From NCBI GenBank assembly GCA_050949645.1, contig JBMNGC010000001.1, positions 682,001 to 746,000 of the forward strand: 64,000 bases of DNA. Reading direction: 5' to 3'. The stretch comes from RUG369 sp050949645 (lineage in GTDB: Bacteria; Planctomycetota; Planctomycetia; Pirellulales; Thermoguttaceae). The notes under the pieces are model-generated. The model was not told the origin of the DNA and ran no database searches. It saw only the letters and a list, made by a program, of their open reading frames with translations. Positions 1 to 7,641 of this stretch are shown here, piece by piece. Position numbers and translations under genes: made by a program. Within the stretch, counting starts at the first letter, position 1. Each line of letters begins with the position of its first letter.

Positions 1-101
1 CCGTTATGGAATTTCTTGACGTTGAAGAGCACGAAAAAGCGACCGAAACGATCGTCGAACTCGTTAAACTCTGGGCTGAGAAGGGTTCAGCGACGAAGTA
101 G
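1..101 (+). CDS. 3' end of an unidentified gene (partial)
   Basis: An open frame enters from the left edge (codon phase starts at base 3) and stops at TAG 99-101. The last 32 residues are visible, ending in LWAEKGSATK. They are rich in Glu and Lys and look like a terminal amphipathic helix. This is too little to assign a family. The frame is believed because it stays open to the edge and is followed by noncoding sequence with a promoter. No function is proposed. Confidence 0.5.
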   Translation, partial: VMEFLDVEEHEKATETIVELVKLWAEKGSATK

Positions 102-371
102 AGCTATAGAAAAGCAGTCAGGACGCATTCAGCTCATTTTGCCAATGCATTGATAAGTACGTTAGGGTCATGGAAGCAATGAGTGTCTGACATAAGAAAA
201 GTTGGACTCCCCATATCGGACGTTGTCGGCAAGTGAAAGCCAGATTACGACAGCCTCGGGATCCACGAGGGTTTGAGGCAGACGATTGGCGACTGCTTTT
301 GTTTTGCCCTTCACCATATCAGATTTACGCTAACTGACCGTGATTGGATTTGCGTTCACGCGCGAAGAGAC

Positions 372-400
372 TTGAAATATGGGTCGCTGACACGTATAAC
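372..400 (+). promoter_or_regulatory. Probable sigma-70 type promoter of galK
   Basis: TTGAAA at 372-377 and TATAAC at 395-400 are separated by 17 bases. Transcription would start near 407, giving a leader of about 85 bases before galK. The rest of the 102-491 interval shows no gene; a short CCTCG/CGAGG inverted repeat lies near 263-280. Confidence 0.6.
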
Positions 401-491
401 ACGAGTGGCGGTTACCCCGAGTCCTGTGGGCCTAGACGGCGCGAAGGAACGCATTTCGCCTTTTAATTTGAACCGAAACTATGGAGCAGAT

Positions 492-1682
492 ATGCCAGAT
501 CGACTTTTTGAAGAACTCCTTAACGAAACGAAACGCCTTTTTGTGGAAAAGTATGGAGAAGAGCCTCAGGTTCTTGTCACAGCTCCTGGTCGCGTCAATC
601 TCATCGGCGAGCACACCGACTATAACGGCGGATTCGTTTTCCCGATGGCGATTGAACGTTACACAATCATTGCCGCGGGTCCATCCTCAGGCGAAACGGC
701 GACGATCTTTTCCAACAATATGAACTCAACAGCAGAGTTTATTTTGTCCTCCGACGTTGCGCCTGCCGAAAAAGTCGAGTGGACGTCCTACGTCCAGGGC
801 GTAATCTCCGCGTCGATCGGGAAGGGCGCTAAAGTTTCCCCATTCAATGCAATTATCAACTCGAATGTCCCAATCGGGGGCGGACTTTCGAGTAGCGCCT
901 CCCTTGAGGTCGCCGTCGCGACGTTGATGGAAGAACTTAGCGGCGTAACCTTCGACAAGGTCGAAAAGGCTCTTATGTGCCAGCATGTGGAACACGTCTA
1001 CGCGAAGATGACATGCGGCATTATGGATCAATTTATCTCTGTGTTTGGCCAAAAGGAACATGCGATGCTCCTTGATTGCCGAAACCAGAAGCCGGAAATG
1101 ATTCCAATAACGGACCCGTCGGTAACGGTGCTCATTACGAACTCCAATGTCATGCATGAGCTTACGGGAAGCGAATATCCAGAACGCCGTGCAAGTTGCG
1201 AAGAGGCTGCTCGCCGCCTTGGAGTCAAGCTGCTGCGCGACGTCACGCTTGACGAGCTTCTTAAGTCAAAGGACAAGCTCGTTGACGAAACGAACGGCGA
1301 TCGCTTGTTCAAGCGCGCTTTTCATGTCGTTGGCGAAGACGTTCGTACCCTGAAGATGGCGGAAGCTTTCAAAACGAGCGATTGGGAAACAGTCGGCGCG
1401 CAGATGTACGGCAGTCACGACTCCCTCCGTGATGATTATGAGACTTCGTGTCCTGAGATCGACGTTCTCGTTGACATTGCTCGGAAGATCGGTCTTGAAG
1501 GCGGCATGATTGGTTCGCGCATCACGGGCGGCGGTTTCGGAGGTTGCACTGTTTCCCTGGTTAAGACGGACAAGGCAGATGAAATCGCGCAGATCCTTCA
1601 GGAGGAATATAAAAAGCAAATTGGCAAAGAAGCGGCCATTTTTTCGTCCCGACCCGCTCAGGGCGCGCGTGTCCTCCGATAG
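492..1682 (+). CDS. galK: Galactokinase
   Basis: Phosphorylates alpha-D-galactose to galactose-1-phosphate, the entry step of the Leloir pathway, in the cytoplasm. The 396-residue product has the galactokinase signature GRVNLIGEHTDYNGG (about residues 33-47), the GHMP ATP loop GGGLSSSAS (about 129-137), the catalytic Asp in GIMDQ (about 179) and the third GHMP motif GGGFGG (about 346). Length fits the family (380-400). The frame is open upstream to 273, but the ATG at 492 is chosen because GGAG at 483-486 precedes it and homologous sequence starts there. The promoter at 372-400 and hairpins at 1715-1791 make it look monocistronic. No galT or galE is seen in the window. Confidence 0.96.
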   Translation: MPDRLFEELLNETKRLFVEKYGEEPQVLVTAPGRVNLIGEHTDYNGGFVFPMAIERYTIIAAGPSSGETATIFSNNMNSTAEFILSSDVAPAEKVEWTSYVQGVISASIGKGAKVSPFNAIINSNVPIGGGLSSSASLEVAVATLMEELSGVTFDKVEKALMCQHVEHVYAKMTCGIMDQFISVFGQKEHAMLLDCRNQKPEMIPITDPSVTVLITNSNVMHELTGSEYPERRASCEEAARRLGVKLLRDVTLDELLKSKDKLVDETNGDRLFKRAFHVVGEDVRTLKMAEAFKTSDWETVGAQMYGSHDSLRDDYETSCPEIDVLVDIARKIGLEGGMIGSRITGGGFGGCTVSLVKTDKADEIAQILQEEYKKQIGKEAAIFSSRPAQGARVLR

Positions 1683-1714
1683 CGTTTTTCCTTGACGCTA
1701 TGACGTTAAAACGT

Positions 1715-1757
1715 AAAAACGTCAAGCGGCGCGCTACAGACGGTCCTTGACGTTTTT
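1715..1757 (+). terminator. Hairpin terminator after galK
   Basis: Perfect 12-base arms, AAAAACGTCAAG (1715-1726) and CTTGACGTTTTT (1746-1757), flank a 19-base loop and end in a T run. A second short hairpin, GGCGG/CCGCC (1764-1779) followed by a T run at 1786-1791, may reinforce it. Confidence 0.6.
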
Positions 1758-1954
1758 CTTCATGGCGGTAAAATCCGCCGTGATTGTTTTTAGCAAACCG
1801 TTGACGACGGCGGTCTTTTGCCAGTTGCGCCGCGTTGACAGCTACACATTACCCAATTTTCCGACGTACTTCATTCCTGGCGGCTGGCGTTTGTTGGGGA
1901 TTACTGGAATGCAAATCTGTCGGCGCTCAATTATAATTATACCAGGAGATAACA

Positions 1955-2137
1955 GTGTCCCGTTCTGAACGCAAAAAGGAGATTGATATCCGCCGTAAAC
2001 GCAGATCTCAGCTCGCAAAGATGAAGGCCAAACTTCCAACGCTGGACGAAGCTGGCAAGGCTGCTGTCGCCGCCAAATTACGCCGTATGACTCCCGGCGC
2101 TGAACAGCTCATCCGCGATTGGGAACTCGAGAAGTGA
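1955..2137 (+). CDS. Small basic helical protein (planctomycete DUF6800-like)
   Basis: A 60-residue protein, strongly basic at its N terminus (MSRSERKKEIDIRRKRR) and predicted helical throughout, with RRMTPGAEQLIRDWELE near its end. From memory it resembles a small protein family seen in planctomycetes (DUF6800), whose role is unknown. It starts at GTG 1955 with an AGGAG at 1944-1948, an ideal spacing, which supports a real gene despite its size. The charge pattern suggests contact with nucleic acid or the ribosome, but that is inference only. It lies alone between galK and the sialidase promoter. Confidence 0.75.
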   Translation: MSRSERKKEIDIRRKRRSQLAKMKAKLPTLDEAGKAAVAAKLRRMTPGAEQLIRDWELEK

Positions 2138-2268
2138 TCCAGTCTACGATCCTGACTCGTTATAGCGATTGCTAGAGCGCCAGGCATGATCCCCGGAAAA
2201 ACGTTTGCACGTTGATTTGGGGATCTTTCTTTTTCTTGCCGCACTTTTGGGAATTTTCTCGCACTTTG

Positions 2269-2297
2269 TTGAAATCCCGTCTCTGAAAGCGTATACT
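2269..2297 (+). promoter_or_regulatory. Strong promoter of the sialidase gene
   Basis: TTGAAA at 2269-2274 and TATACT at 2292-2297 with 17 bases between. Start of transcription is expected near 2304, about 65 bases before the sialidase start codon. Confidence 0.7.
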
Positions 2298-2368
2298 CAA
2301 TTGCCATGTGGTTTGTCTTTGGCACGTGTTTTTCACTACGTCAGTGGCTTCGTTCAAGGAGATAGCAT

Positions 2369-3571
2369 ATGAGTCGTAATCTCAGTCGACGTGATTTCAT
2401 GAAATATAATGCGACCGCCGCGCTTGTTGGCGTCGCAGCTCCGCTTGTCGCGGCACGCGCCTTGGGCGCTCCTAGCGTTCCAGAAATTCAGACGCTAGAA
2501 GAAACGAGAACCTTCAGTATGCCTCCAGACTACTATTACGGTTGGCCGACCATTGCCAGACGTGACAATGAACTTCTGGTCGTGGCGTCAGGAGGACGTG
2601 AAGGTCACGTTTGCCCCTTCGGGCGCGTTGATCTCTTTCGCTCGAAAGATAATGGCAAAACCTGGACCTGGCCTCAGACGCTCTACGATGGTCCAATCGA
2701 CGACCGCGACGCCGGTATCTGCGTGACGAGCAAGGGGACCATCCTCGTTACTACTTTCACCTCCCTCGCATACGTTGGCCTCCTTGAAGAAGAAATAAAG
2801 TTTCGCGCAGAAGGCAAGCCGCGACTTAATATCTGGTCCGACGGAAGGTACGAAAAATGGATGGCAGTCCATCGCCGTTTGACTGACGAACAGAAAAAGA
2901 AAGAAGTCGGATGCTGGATGTTGCGTTCTACAGACGGCGGCGTTACCTGGAGCGAACGTTACTCTACGCCCTTCAACAGTCCTCATGGTCCGATTCAGCT
3001 CTCAGATGGGCGTCTTCTCTACATGGGCACGGAACTTTGGACAAAAGAGCATCGAAGCGGCGCTTCTATTTCGGAAGATGACGGGCAGACTTGGCGTGTC
3101 GCCGGTATCGTTCCGGTGCGCGAGGGGGATTCTAGCTCGGCGTACTATGAACTCCATGCCGTCGAAGCCACAGACGGCACAATTGTCGCTCAGATCCGCA
3201 ACGGGAATCCTAACAATAGCGGCGAAACTCTCCAGACGATTTCTAAGGACGGCGGCGAAACTTGGTCGACTCCTCGGTCTATCGGAGTTTGGGGACTCCC
3301 TTCGTTCCTGAATCGTCTCCAAGATGGACGTCTGCTCATGACCTACGGGTACCGGCGCGAGCCTTTTGGCGTCCAAGCGCGCGTAAGCGACGATTGCGGC
3401 GAGACGTGGTCCGACCCAATCATTCTTTATGGCGACGCGACGAACGGCGACCTCGGTTATCCCGCAACCGTTCAACTCGACGACGGCTCTCTCTTTACGA
3501 TCTGGTATGAAAAAATGGACGGAACGTGGTTTGCTTGCTTGCGTTGCAAACGTTGGAAGCTAGTGTCCTGA
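2369..3571 (+). CDS. Tat-exported sialidase-family (BNR repeat) glycosidase
   Basis: A 400-residue exo-alpha-sialidase-like beta propeller, likely removing terminal sialic acid from glycoconjugates outside the cytoplasm. The N terminus has a Tat signal (SRRDFMK, then a hydrophobic stretch ending near residue 33). Five Asp-box repeats are visible: SKDNGKTW, STDGGVTW, SEDDGQTW, SKDGGETW and SDDCGETW. A Glu in ELHAVEATDG and late Tyr residues (TYGYRR, TIWYE) are candidates for the catalytic Glu/Tyr. Start ATG 2369 has AAGGAG at 2356-2361. A SUMF1-domain gene follows 95 bases downstream on the same strand and may share the transcript. BNR proteins can have other glycan substrates, so specificity is not certain. 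Confidence 0.88.
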   Translation: MSRNLSRRDFMKYNATAALVGVAAPLVAARALGAPSVPEIQTLEETRTFSMPPDYYYGWPTIARRDNELLVVASGGREGHVCPFGRVDLFRSKDNGKTWTWPQTLYDGPIDDRDAGICVTSKGTILVTTFTSLAYVGLLEEEIKFRAEGKPRLNIWSDGRYEKWMAVHRRLTDEQKKKEVGCWMLRSTDGGVTWSERYSTPFNSPHGPIQLSDGRLLYMGTELWTKEHRSGASISEDDGQTWRVAGIVPVREGDSSSAYYELHAVEATDGTIVAQIRNGNPNNSGETLQTISKDGGETWSTPRSIGVWGLPSFLNRLQDGRLLMTYGYRREPFGVQARVSDDCGETWSDPIILYGDATNGDLGYPATVQLDDGSLFTIWYEKMDGTWFACLRCKRWKLVS

Positions 3572-3666
3572 CGTCCGTGTTTACAGTCGACGCGTTGACG
3601 TCTTGCACGCGGCGCGTCGGCTCTCAACTAGTTTTCCTTTGCACTATCTGTTTTGACGAGGAAACT

Positions 3667-4542
3667 ATGAATATGATATCGAAACATTCGCTGGAACGCA
3701 TGTTGAGCGTTTTTGTGTCAATCGTCGTTTTATCGACCGTCTGCGCGCGCGCATCTGACGACTCCATTGATTCCATCATCAAACGCGGAGTCAATGCGGG
3801 CGACCGAGCCGTCATTACCGTTGACGGCGTTGAATACGCCTTCCGCTGGGCTCCTCCCGGAACATTTATAATGGGCGCGTCAAAGGACGGGTCCGGCGAA
3901 GTTGGCGGCGACGTGGATTTTGGAGTTTTTCATAAAGTAACGCTCACCAAGGGATTCTGGATTCTTGAAACGGAAACGACCCAAAAGATGTGGACTGCTG
4001 TGGTCGGCGAAAATCCCAGCGAATTCCAAGACGAATGCAAGCCTGTTGACTCGGTTAGCTTTGACGACGTTCTCCTCTTCTGCGAGAAATTGAGTCAATC
4101 TGCTCGGCTCCCGGAAGGAACGGCGTTCGGCCTTCCCACGGAAGCGCAGTGGGAGTATGCAGCTCGCGCTGGCAAGACGGAGTTGCTTAGCGTCGAGGAG
4201 CTCGACAAAGTGGCTTGGTACGGCGACAGAGACTATAACGGTACCCACAAGGTCGCGATGAAAGAGGCAAACGACTGGGGACTCTATGACATGCTTGGCA
4301 ATCTTTGGGAATGGACTGCCGATAAGATCGGTAAAATCGCGACCGATGAAGACGGAAATGGACTCGACGCCGTCGATCCGACCGGCGCAACCGACGAAGA
4401 AACTCCTGCGAACCTTCGCGTAGACCGCGGAGGGTGCTGGGATAGCTACGATTACGAGTGCAGTTTTGCCTATCGCGGCTACTATTCTGGTGATCGTAAG
4501 GGCCCCTACGTTGGGTTCCGGTTCGTCTATATCCCAAAATGA
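3667..4542 (+). CDS. Secreted SUMF1 (FGE-sulfatase-like) domain protein
   Basis: A 291-residue protein with a Sec-type signal peptide (hydrophobic core LSVFVSIVVLSTVCARA) followed by one SUMF1/formylglycine-generating-enzyme fold. Landmarks are PPGTFIMGAS, ETETTQKMW, GLPTEAQWEYAARAG, GNLWEWTAD and the terminal VGFRF. In true FGE the motif GGSYMCHRSYCY carries two catalytic cysteines. Here the region reads GGCWDSYDYECSF, so only the second cysteine lines up and the first position is Ser. It is therefore probably a structural or ligand-binding SUMF1 protein rather than a sulfatase activator (inference). The ATG at 3667 is preceded by GAGG. The frame is open further upstream, but the signal peptide fixes this start. 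Confidence 0.85.
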   Translation: MNMISKHSLERMLSVFVSIVVLSTVCARASDDSIDSIIKRGVNAGDRAVITVDGVEYAFRWAPPGTFIMGASKDGSGEVGGDVDFGVFHKVTLTKGFWILETETTQKMWTAVVGENPSEFQDECKPVDSVSFDDVLLFCEKLSQSARLPEGTAFGLPTEAQWEYAARAGKTELLSVEELDKVAWYGDRDYNGTHKVAMKEANDWGLYDMLGNLWEWTADKIGKIATDEDGNGLDAVDPTGATDEETPANLRVDRGGCWDSYDYECSFAYRGYYSGDRKGPYVGFRFVYIPK

Positions 4543-4571
4543 TTCGCCGTCTCTTTGCCGGTTTCACATCC

Positions 4572-4599
4572 TTGACGAAGCGCACCCAGGGGATATACT
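4572..4599 (+). promoter_or_regulatory. Promoter ahead of the arrestin-like gene
   Basis: TTGACG at 4572-4577 and TATACT at 4594-4599 with a 16-base spacer. It would start transcription about 85 bases before the gene at 4693. Confidence 0.6.
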
Positions 4600-4692
4600 T
4601 ACCTGCGGCGCCTTGCGTGGCGTTCGAGAGCGACCGGATTGCCGATCAGCGGCGGTCGCGCTATCCTGTGTTTTGTTGAGTTGGGGTGGCAG

Positions 4693-5145
4693 ATGTTCCC
4701 CGTGAGCGCTAAGATTTTCAATTCAAGCCTGTCGTCGACGGAGCGTATATTCATCCGGCTCGATGGGCGAGGAAATCGGATCTACTACCCTGGCGAAACG
4801 CTTGCAGGGAGTTATTTCCTTAACGAGATCCGGCGCGATTCGATCGATACGATCGAGTGTTCCGTTCTTTGGCATACGGAGGGCAAGGGGAACGAGGACG
4901 TGGGAGCGCACGCGTTTTGGAGACTGTCGAGCCAGAATGGCGACTGGATCGACCCACTGCAGCCTGGTCGCTTTAGCGTGGTTTTGCCCGAAAGTCCTTT
5001 GACCTATAATGGCAATATCGTTAAGATACGCTGGAGCGTCCGGCTCCGAGTTTTTTTATCGAACGGTGCGCAATTGATGGAAGAGACTCCATTTTATCTT
5101 GGGGATCTTCCAGACATGCGGACTCTGAAGTTGTTTGCGGGTTGA
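4693..5145 (+). CDS. Arrestin-like fold cytoplasmic protein
   Basis: A 150-residue protein with no signal peptide. The pattern RIYYPGETLAGSYFL early, then LPESPLTYNGNIVKIRWSV and finally ETPFYLGD closely follows the beta-sandwich landmarks of arrestin/VPS26-like domains (YPGE turn; P-x-S-Y-x-G-x-x-V-x-I-x-W strand; PF-x-LG end). Bacterial members have no settled function; they are thought to be protein-interaction scaffolds. ATG 4693 is chosen because a G-rich GGGGTGG precedes it; an in-frame TTG at 4639 is the alternative. The P-loop ATPase at 5242 follows on the same strand after 96 bases, which suggests joint function. Identification is by motif pattern only. Confidence 0.65.
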   Translation: MFPVSAKIFNSSLSSTERIFIRLDGRGNRIYYPGETLAGSYFLNEIRRDSIDTIECSVLWHTEGKGNEDVGAHAFWRLSSQNGDWIDPLQPGRFSVVLPESPLTYNGNIVKIRWSVRLRVFLSNGAQLMEETPFYLGDLPDMRTLKLFAG

Positions 5146-5176
5146 CCCTTTGCTGGAAGAATTCGTAAGCGCGTTT

Positions 5177-5204
5177 TTGTTTTAGCGTTGCGTCGATTTA
5201 CAAT
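5177..5204 (+). promoter_or_regulatory. Possible promoter ahead of the P-loop ATPase
   Basis: TTGTTT at 5177-5182 and TACAAT at 5199-5204, 16 bases apart, about 38 bases before the ATPase start codon. It could add to transcription coming from 4572. Confidence 0.4.
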
Positions 5205-5241
5205 CGGCGCGAGTACAGGTTAGCGACTGGACGGTGTTTGT

Positions 5242-6528
5242 ATGAACGAGAGCTCTTCGCCTTTTTCTGTAAGCAACCCGTTTTCCACGCGCTTCACCGC
5301 GCCCGGCAGGGCGCCGTATTTTTTTGATTATTCGCTTGTACAACAGATCAAGGGCTATTCTCCGAAAAAATTTGAGGAATATTTTCATAGCTCTGTTGGT
5401 CAGGGCGAAGAGCTTTGCCATTCCATTTGCATACGTTATCTCATAGACCAATTTGAATCGCGTTCCTGCCGCGGGCAGATTGTCGGCCACCACGGGAGCG
5501 GAAAAACCACACTCCTTTATGCGTTGAAGGACGCTCTTATCAAACAGGGCTATGAGATTTTTTCTTGGACGTTGCACGATCAGACTCCTTTTGTACCGGA
5601 CGTCTTCTGGATGGAGTTGCAGCGTTTCCTTCAAGCGTCGCCCGTGCTTCTTCCAACAAAATTCCTGTTGCCTCCGCCGGTGATGTCTCAGGATGAATAC
5701 ATCGCCGAGCAGCGAGATTTTCTCAAGGCTGTTTTTCCTGAAAAAGTTCTTGAAGACGAGCCGTCTCCAAAGGACGAGAATAACGCGGCGGAAGAAGAGT
5801 TCCGAGTGCCAGAGAAATCAGCCGACGAGGAGGTCGACGCCTCTTCTGAGCCATCTGAGTCAAAGACTTTGGAATCGACTGGCGTTTTCGGCTTTAATTC
5901 TGCAGGAAATTTCGGACTGAAGTCTGCATGTACTGCTGATTCCGATAAGCCTGACTTTAAAACAACAGACGAGCCCGTGAAGTTTGCGCCCTTTCCCGAG
6001 ATGCCAAATTCCGGAGATAACAGGGAGATAGAGCAGGAAGCGTTCGACGACGTTGAGCTTTCGCTCGACGGAGATGACGTCGATTCCGCAGAACCTCCTT
6101 CAGACGTCGACCCGCTATCGTCAGAGATTCCGCTAAACCTGAGCGTCGACAAAAGACGTTCTTTTTTCGATCGCAAAGTCTTGGTTTTCGATGGATTCGA
6201 ACAACTGTCCTTTGCTAACCGAATTATTATCAGAACCTTCTGTCGAATGAATCGGCTTGGACTCCTCCTTACAACGCATACGCCAATGATCGGAGTGCCT
6301 GTCCTTTTCAAAACGATTCCCACTGTGAATGCGATTCATCAGCTTTTGGATTATCTATTGGAGGACTATGACGATTTTAAAATCAGCGATTCCGAGATCG
6401 AGATCCTTCTTAAGAATTTCCAGTACGACGCGCGGGAAATGCTCTTTGCTCTCTACGACGCGTTTGAAAACTTTCGACTCGCGCCACAGGATTTGCGTGA
6501 AAAGATTGTGCGTCGATATCCCCGTTAG
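5242..6528 (+). CDS. P-loop ATPase with long acidic insert, partner of the arrestin-like protein
   Basis: A 428-residue cytoplasmic protein. Walker A is GHHGSGKTT at about residues 82-90, and a Walker B-like strand KVLVFDGFEQLS begins near 312. The core resembles an AAA/STAND-type NTPase. Between these motifs, about residues 170-305 are highly acidic and low in complexity (many Asp, Glu, Ser and Pro) and probably disordered, which is unusual because Walker A and B normally sit closer together. The C-terminal third is helical. It follows the arrestin-like gene and precedes pyrD by 48 bases. I do not recognise a named family. A role in regulated assembly or transport is speculation. Confidence 0.75.
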   Translation: MNESSSPFSVSNPFSTRFTAPGRAPYFFDYSLVQQIKGYSPKKFEEYFHSSVGQGEELCHSICIRYLIDQFESRSCRGQIVGHHGSGKTTLLYALKDALIKQGYEIFSWTLHDQTPFVPDVFWMELQRFLQASPVLLPTKFLLPPPVMSQDEYIAEQRDFLKAVFPEKVLEDEPSPKDENNAAEEEFRVPEKSADEEVDASSEPSESKTLESTGVFGFNSAGNFGLKSACTADSDKPDFKTTDEPVKFAPFPEMPNSGDNREIEQEAFDDVELSLDGDDVDSAEPPSDVDPLSSEIPLNLSVDKRRSFFDRKVLVFDGFEQLSFANRIIIRTFCRMNRLGLLLTTHTPMIGVPVLFKTIPTVNAIHQLLDYLLEDYDDFKISDSEIEILLKNFQYDAREMLFALYDAFENFRLAPQDLREKIVRRYPR

Positions 6529-6575
6529 CTTTTGTGTCCCATGCGCACCTTTTATGCGCTATTCTGAGGTTTGAA

Positions 6576-7481
6576 ATGACTCTCTCTGTTACGCTCGGAA
6601 AGATAACGTTGCAGAACCCTCTACTGGTCGCGTCTGGAACCTTCGGGTATGCAAAAGAAGGCTCGCGCGTCCTTGATCTATCCCGCCTCGGCGGCGTTGT
6701 GCCCAAGACGATTACCATTGCTCCACGAGCCGGAAACAAACCTCCTCGTACAGCCGAAACGACTGCGGGCCTACTCAATGCGATTGGGCTCGATAACGAC
6801 GGACTTGACGAGTTTATCAAAAATAAACTTCCCTATCTACGTACGATTGGAACTCCTGTTATCATAAGTATCGCAGCTGAGAAGCCAAGCGATTGCAAAA
6901 TTTTTGCCGAACGTCTGAATGGAGAACCTGGCGTTGCTGCGCTTGAGCTCAACGTCAGCTGTCCGAACGTCTCTGGCGGCGTCGATTATGGAATTGATCC
7001 CATTCTGTGCGAGAGGATGACAAGCGAGTTGCGTCGACATTCGACGCTTCCGTTTTCCGTCAAGCTTTCTCCGAACGTAACAAGGATTGCTGATATTGCG
7101 AAGGCGGCGGAAGCGGGCGGCGCTGACATGATTTCCGCCATTAATACGTGCTACGGGCTCGCAATCGACTGGCGCAAACGCCGACCGCTACTAGGCAACG
7201 GTTGCGGGGGATTCAGCGGTCCTGCGATCAAACCGATCGCTCTTCGATGCGTCTGGGAGATCGCGCAAGCTGTCAAAACGCCGGTCATTGGAATAGGCGG
7301 TATTTCCAACGCTGAAGACGTTATGGACTTTTTGGTCGCAGGCGCGAGCGCGGTCCAGGTTGGAACGGCTAATTTTTATAATCCGACTGTAACGATGGAA
7401 ATTCTCAACGAACTTCCCGTTCTCATGGAAGAGGAAGGGATTAGAGATCTATCGGACGTTATCGGAACGCTTGAACTTTGA
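6576..7481 (+). CDS. pyrD: Dihydroorotate dehydrogenase, class 1
   Basis: Oxidises dihydroorotate to orotate in de novo pyrimidine synthesis, using FMN. The 301-residue product contains SGTFGYAKE near the N terminus, NAIGLDNDG, the active-site loop ELNVSCPNVSGG with the catalytic Cys, KLSPNV, and the FMN phosphate region GIGGISNAEDVMDFL with VQVGTANF. The pattern is that of class 1B enzymes, which normally pair with the iron-sulfur/FAD subunit PyrK; no pyrK is seen in this window. ATG 6576 has GAGG just upstream. A GTG at 6534 would add 14 residues that do not fit the family. It sits 47 bases after the ATPase gene, probably in one transcript. Confidence 0.93.
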   Translation: MTLSVTLGKITLQNPLLVASGTFGYAKEGSRVLDLSRLGGVVPKTITIAPRAGNKPPRTAETTAGLLNAIGLDNDGLDEFIKNKLPYLRTIGTPVIISIAAEKPSDCKIFAERLNGEPGVAALELNVSCPNVSGGVDYGIDPILCERMTSELRRHSTLPFSVKLSPNVTRIADIAKAAEAGGADMISAINTCYGLAIDWRKRRPLLGNGCGGFSGPAIKPIALRCVWEIAQAVKTPVIGIGGISNAEDVMDFLVAGASAVQVGTANFYNPTVTMEILNELPVLMEEEGIRDLSDVIGTLEL

Positions 7482-7641
7482 GTCTTTGAGCTTATTCTTC
7501 GACTTGACCAACGTCTTGGCGACGTCATAGTGGAGAGCGTCTTTGCTTGTTTCCCGTACCATGCGGTTTTGCAAATTGGACGCTCCTACATTGTGTTTGC
7601 GCGACGATTATTAGAGCGCATTTTATAGAAAGGTGGTTATC

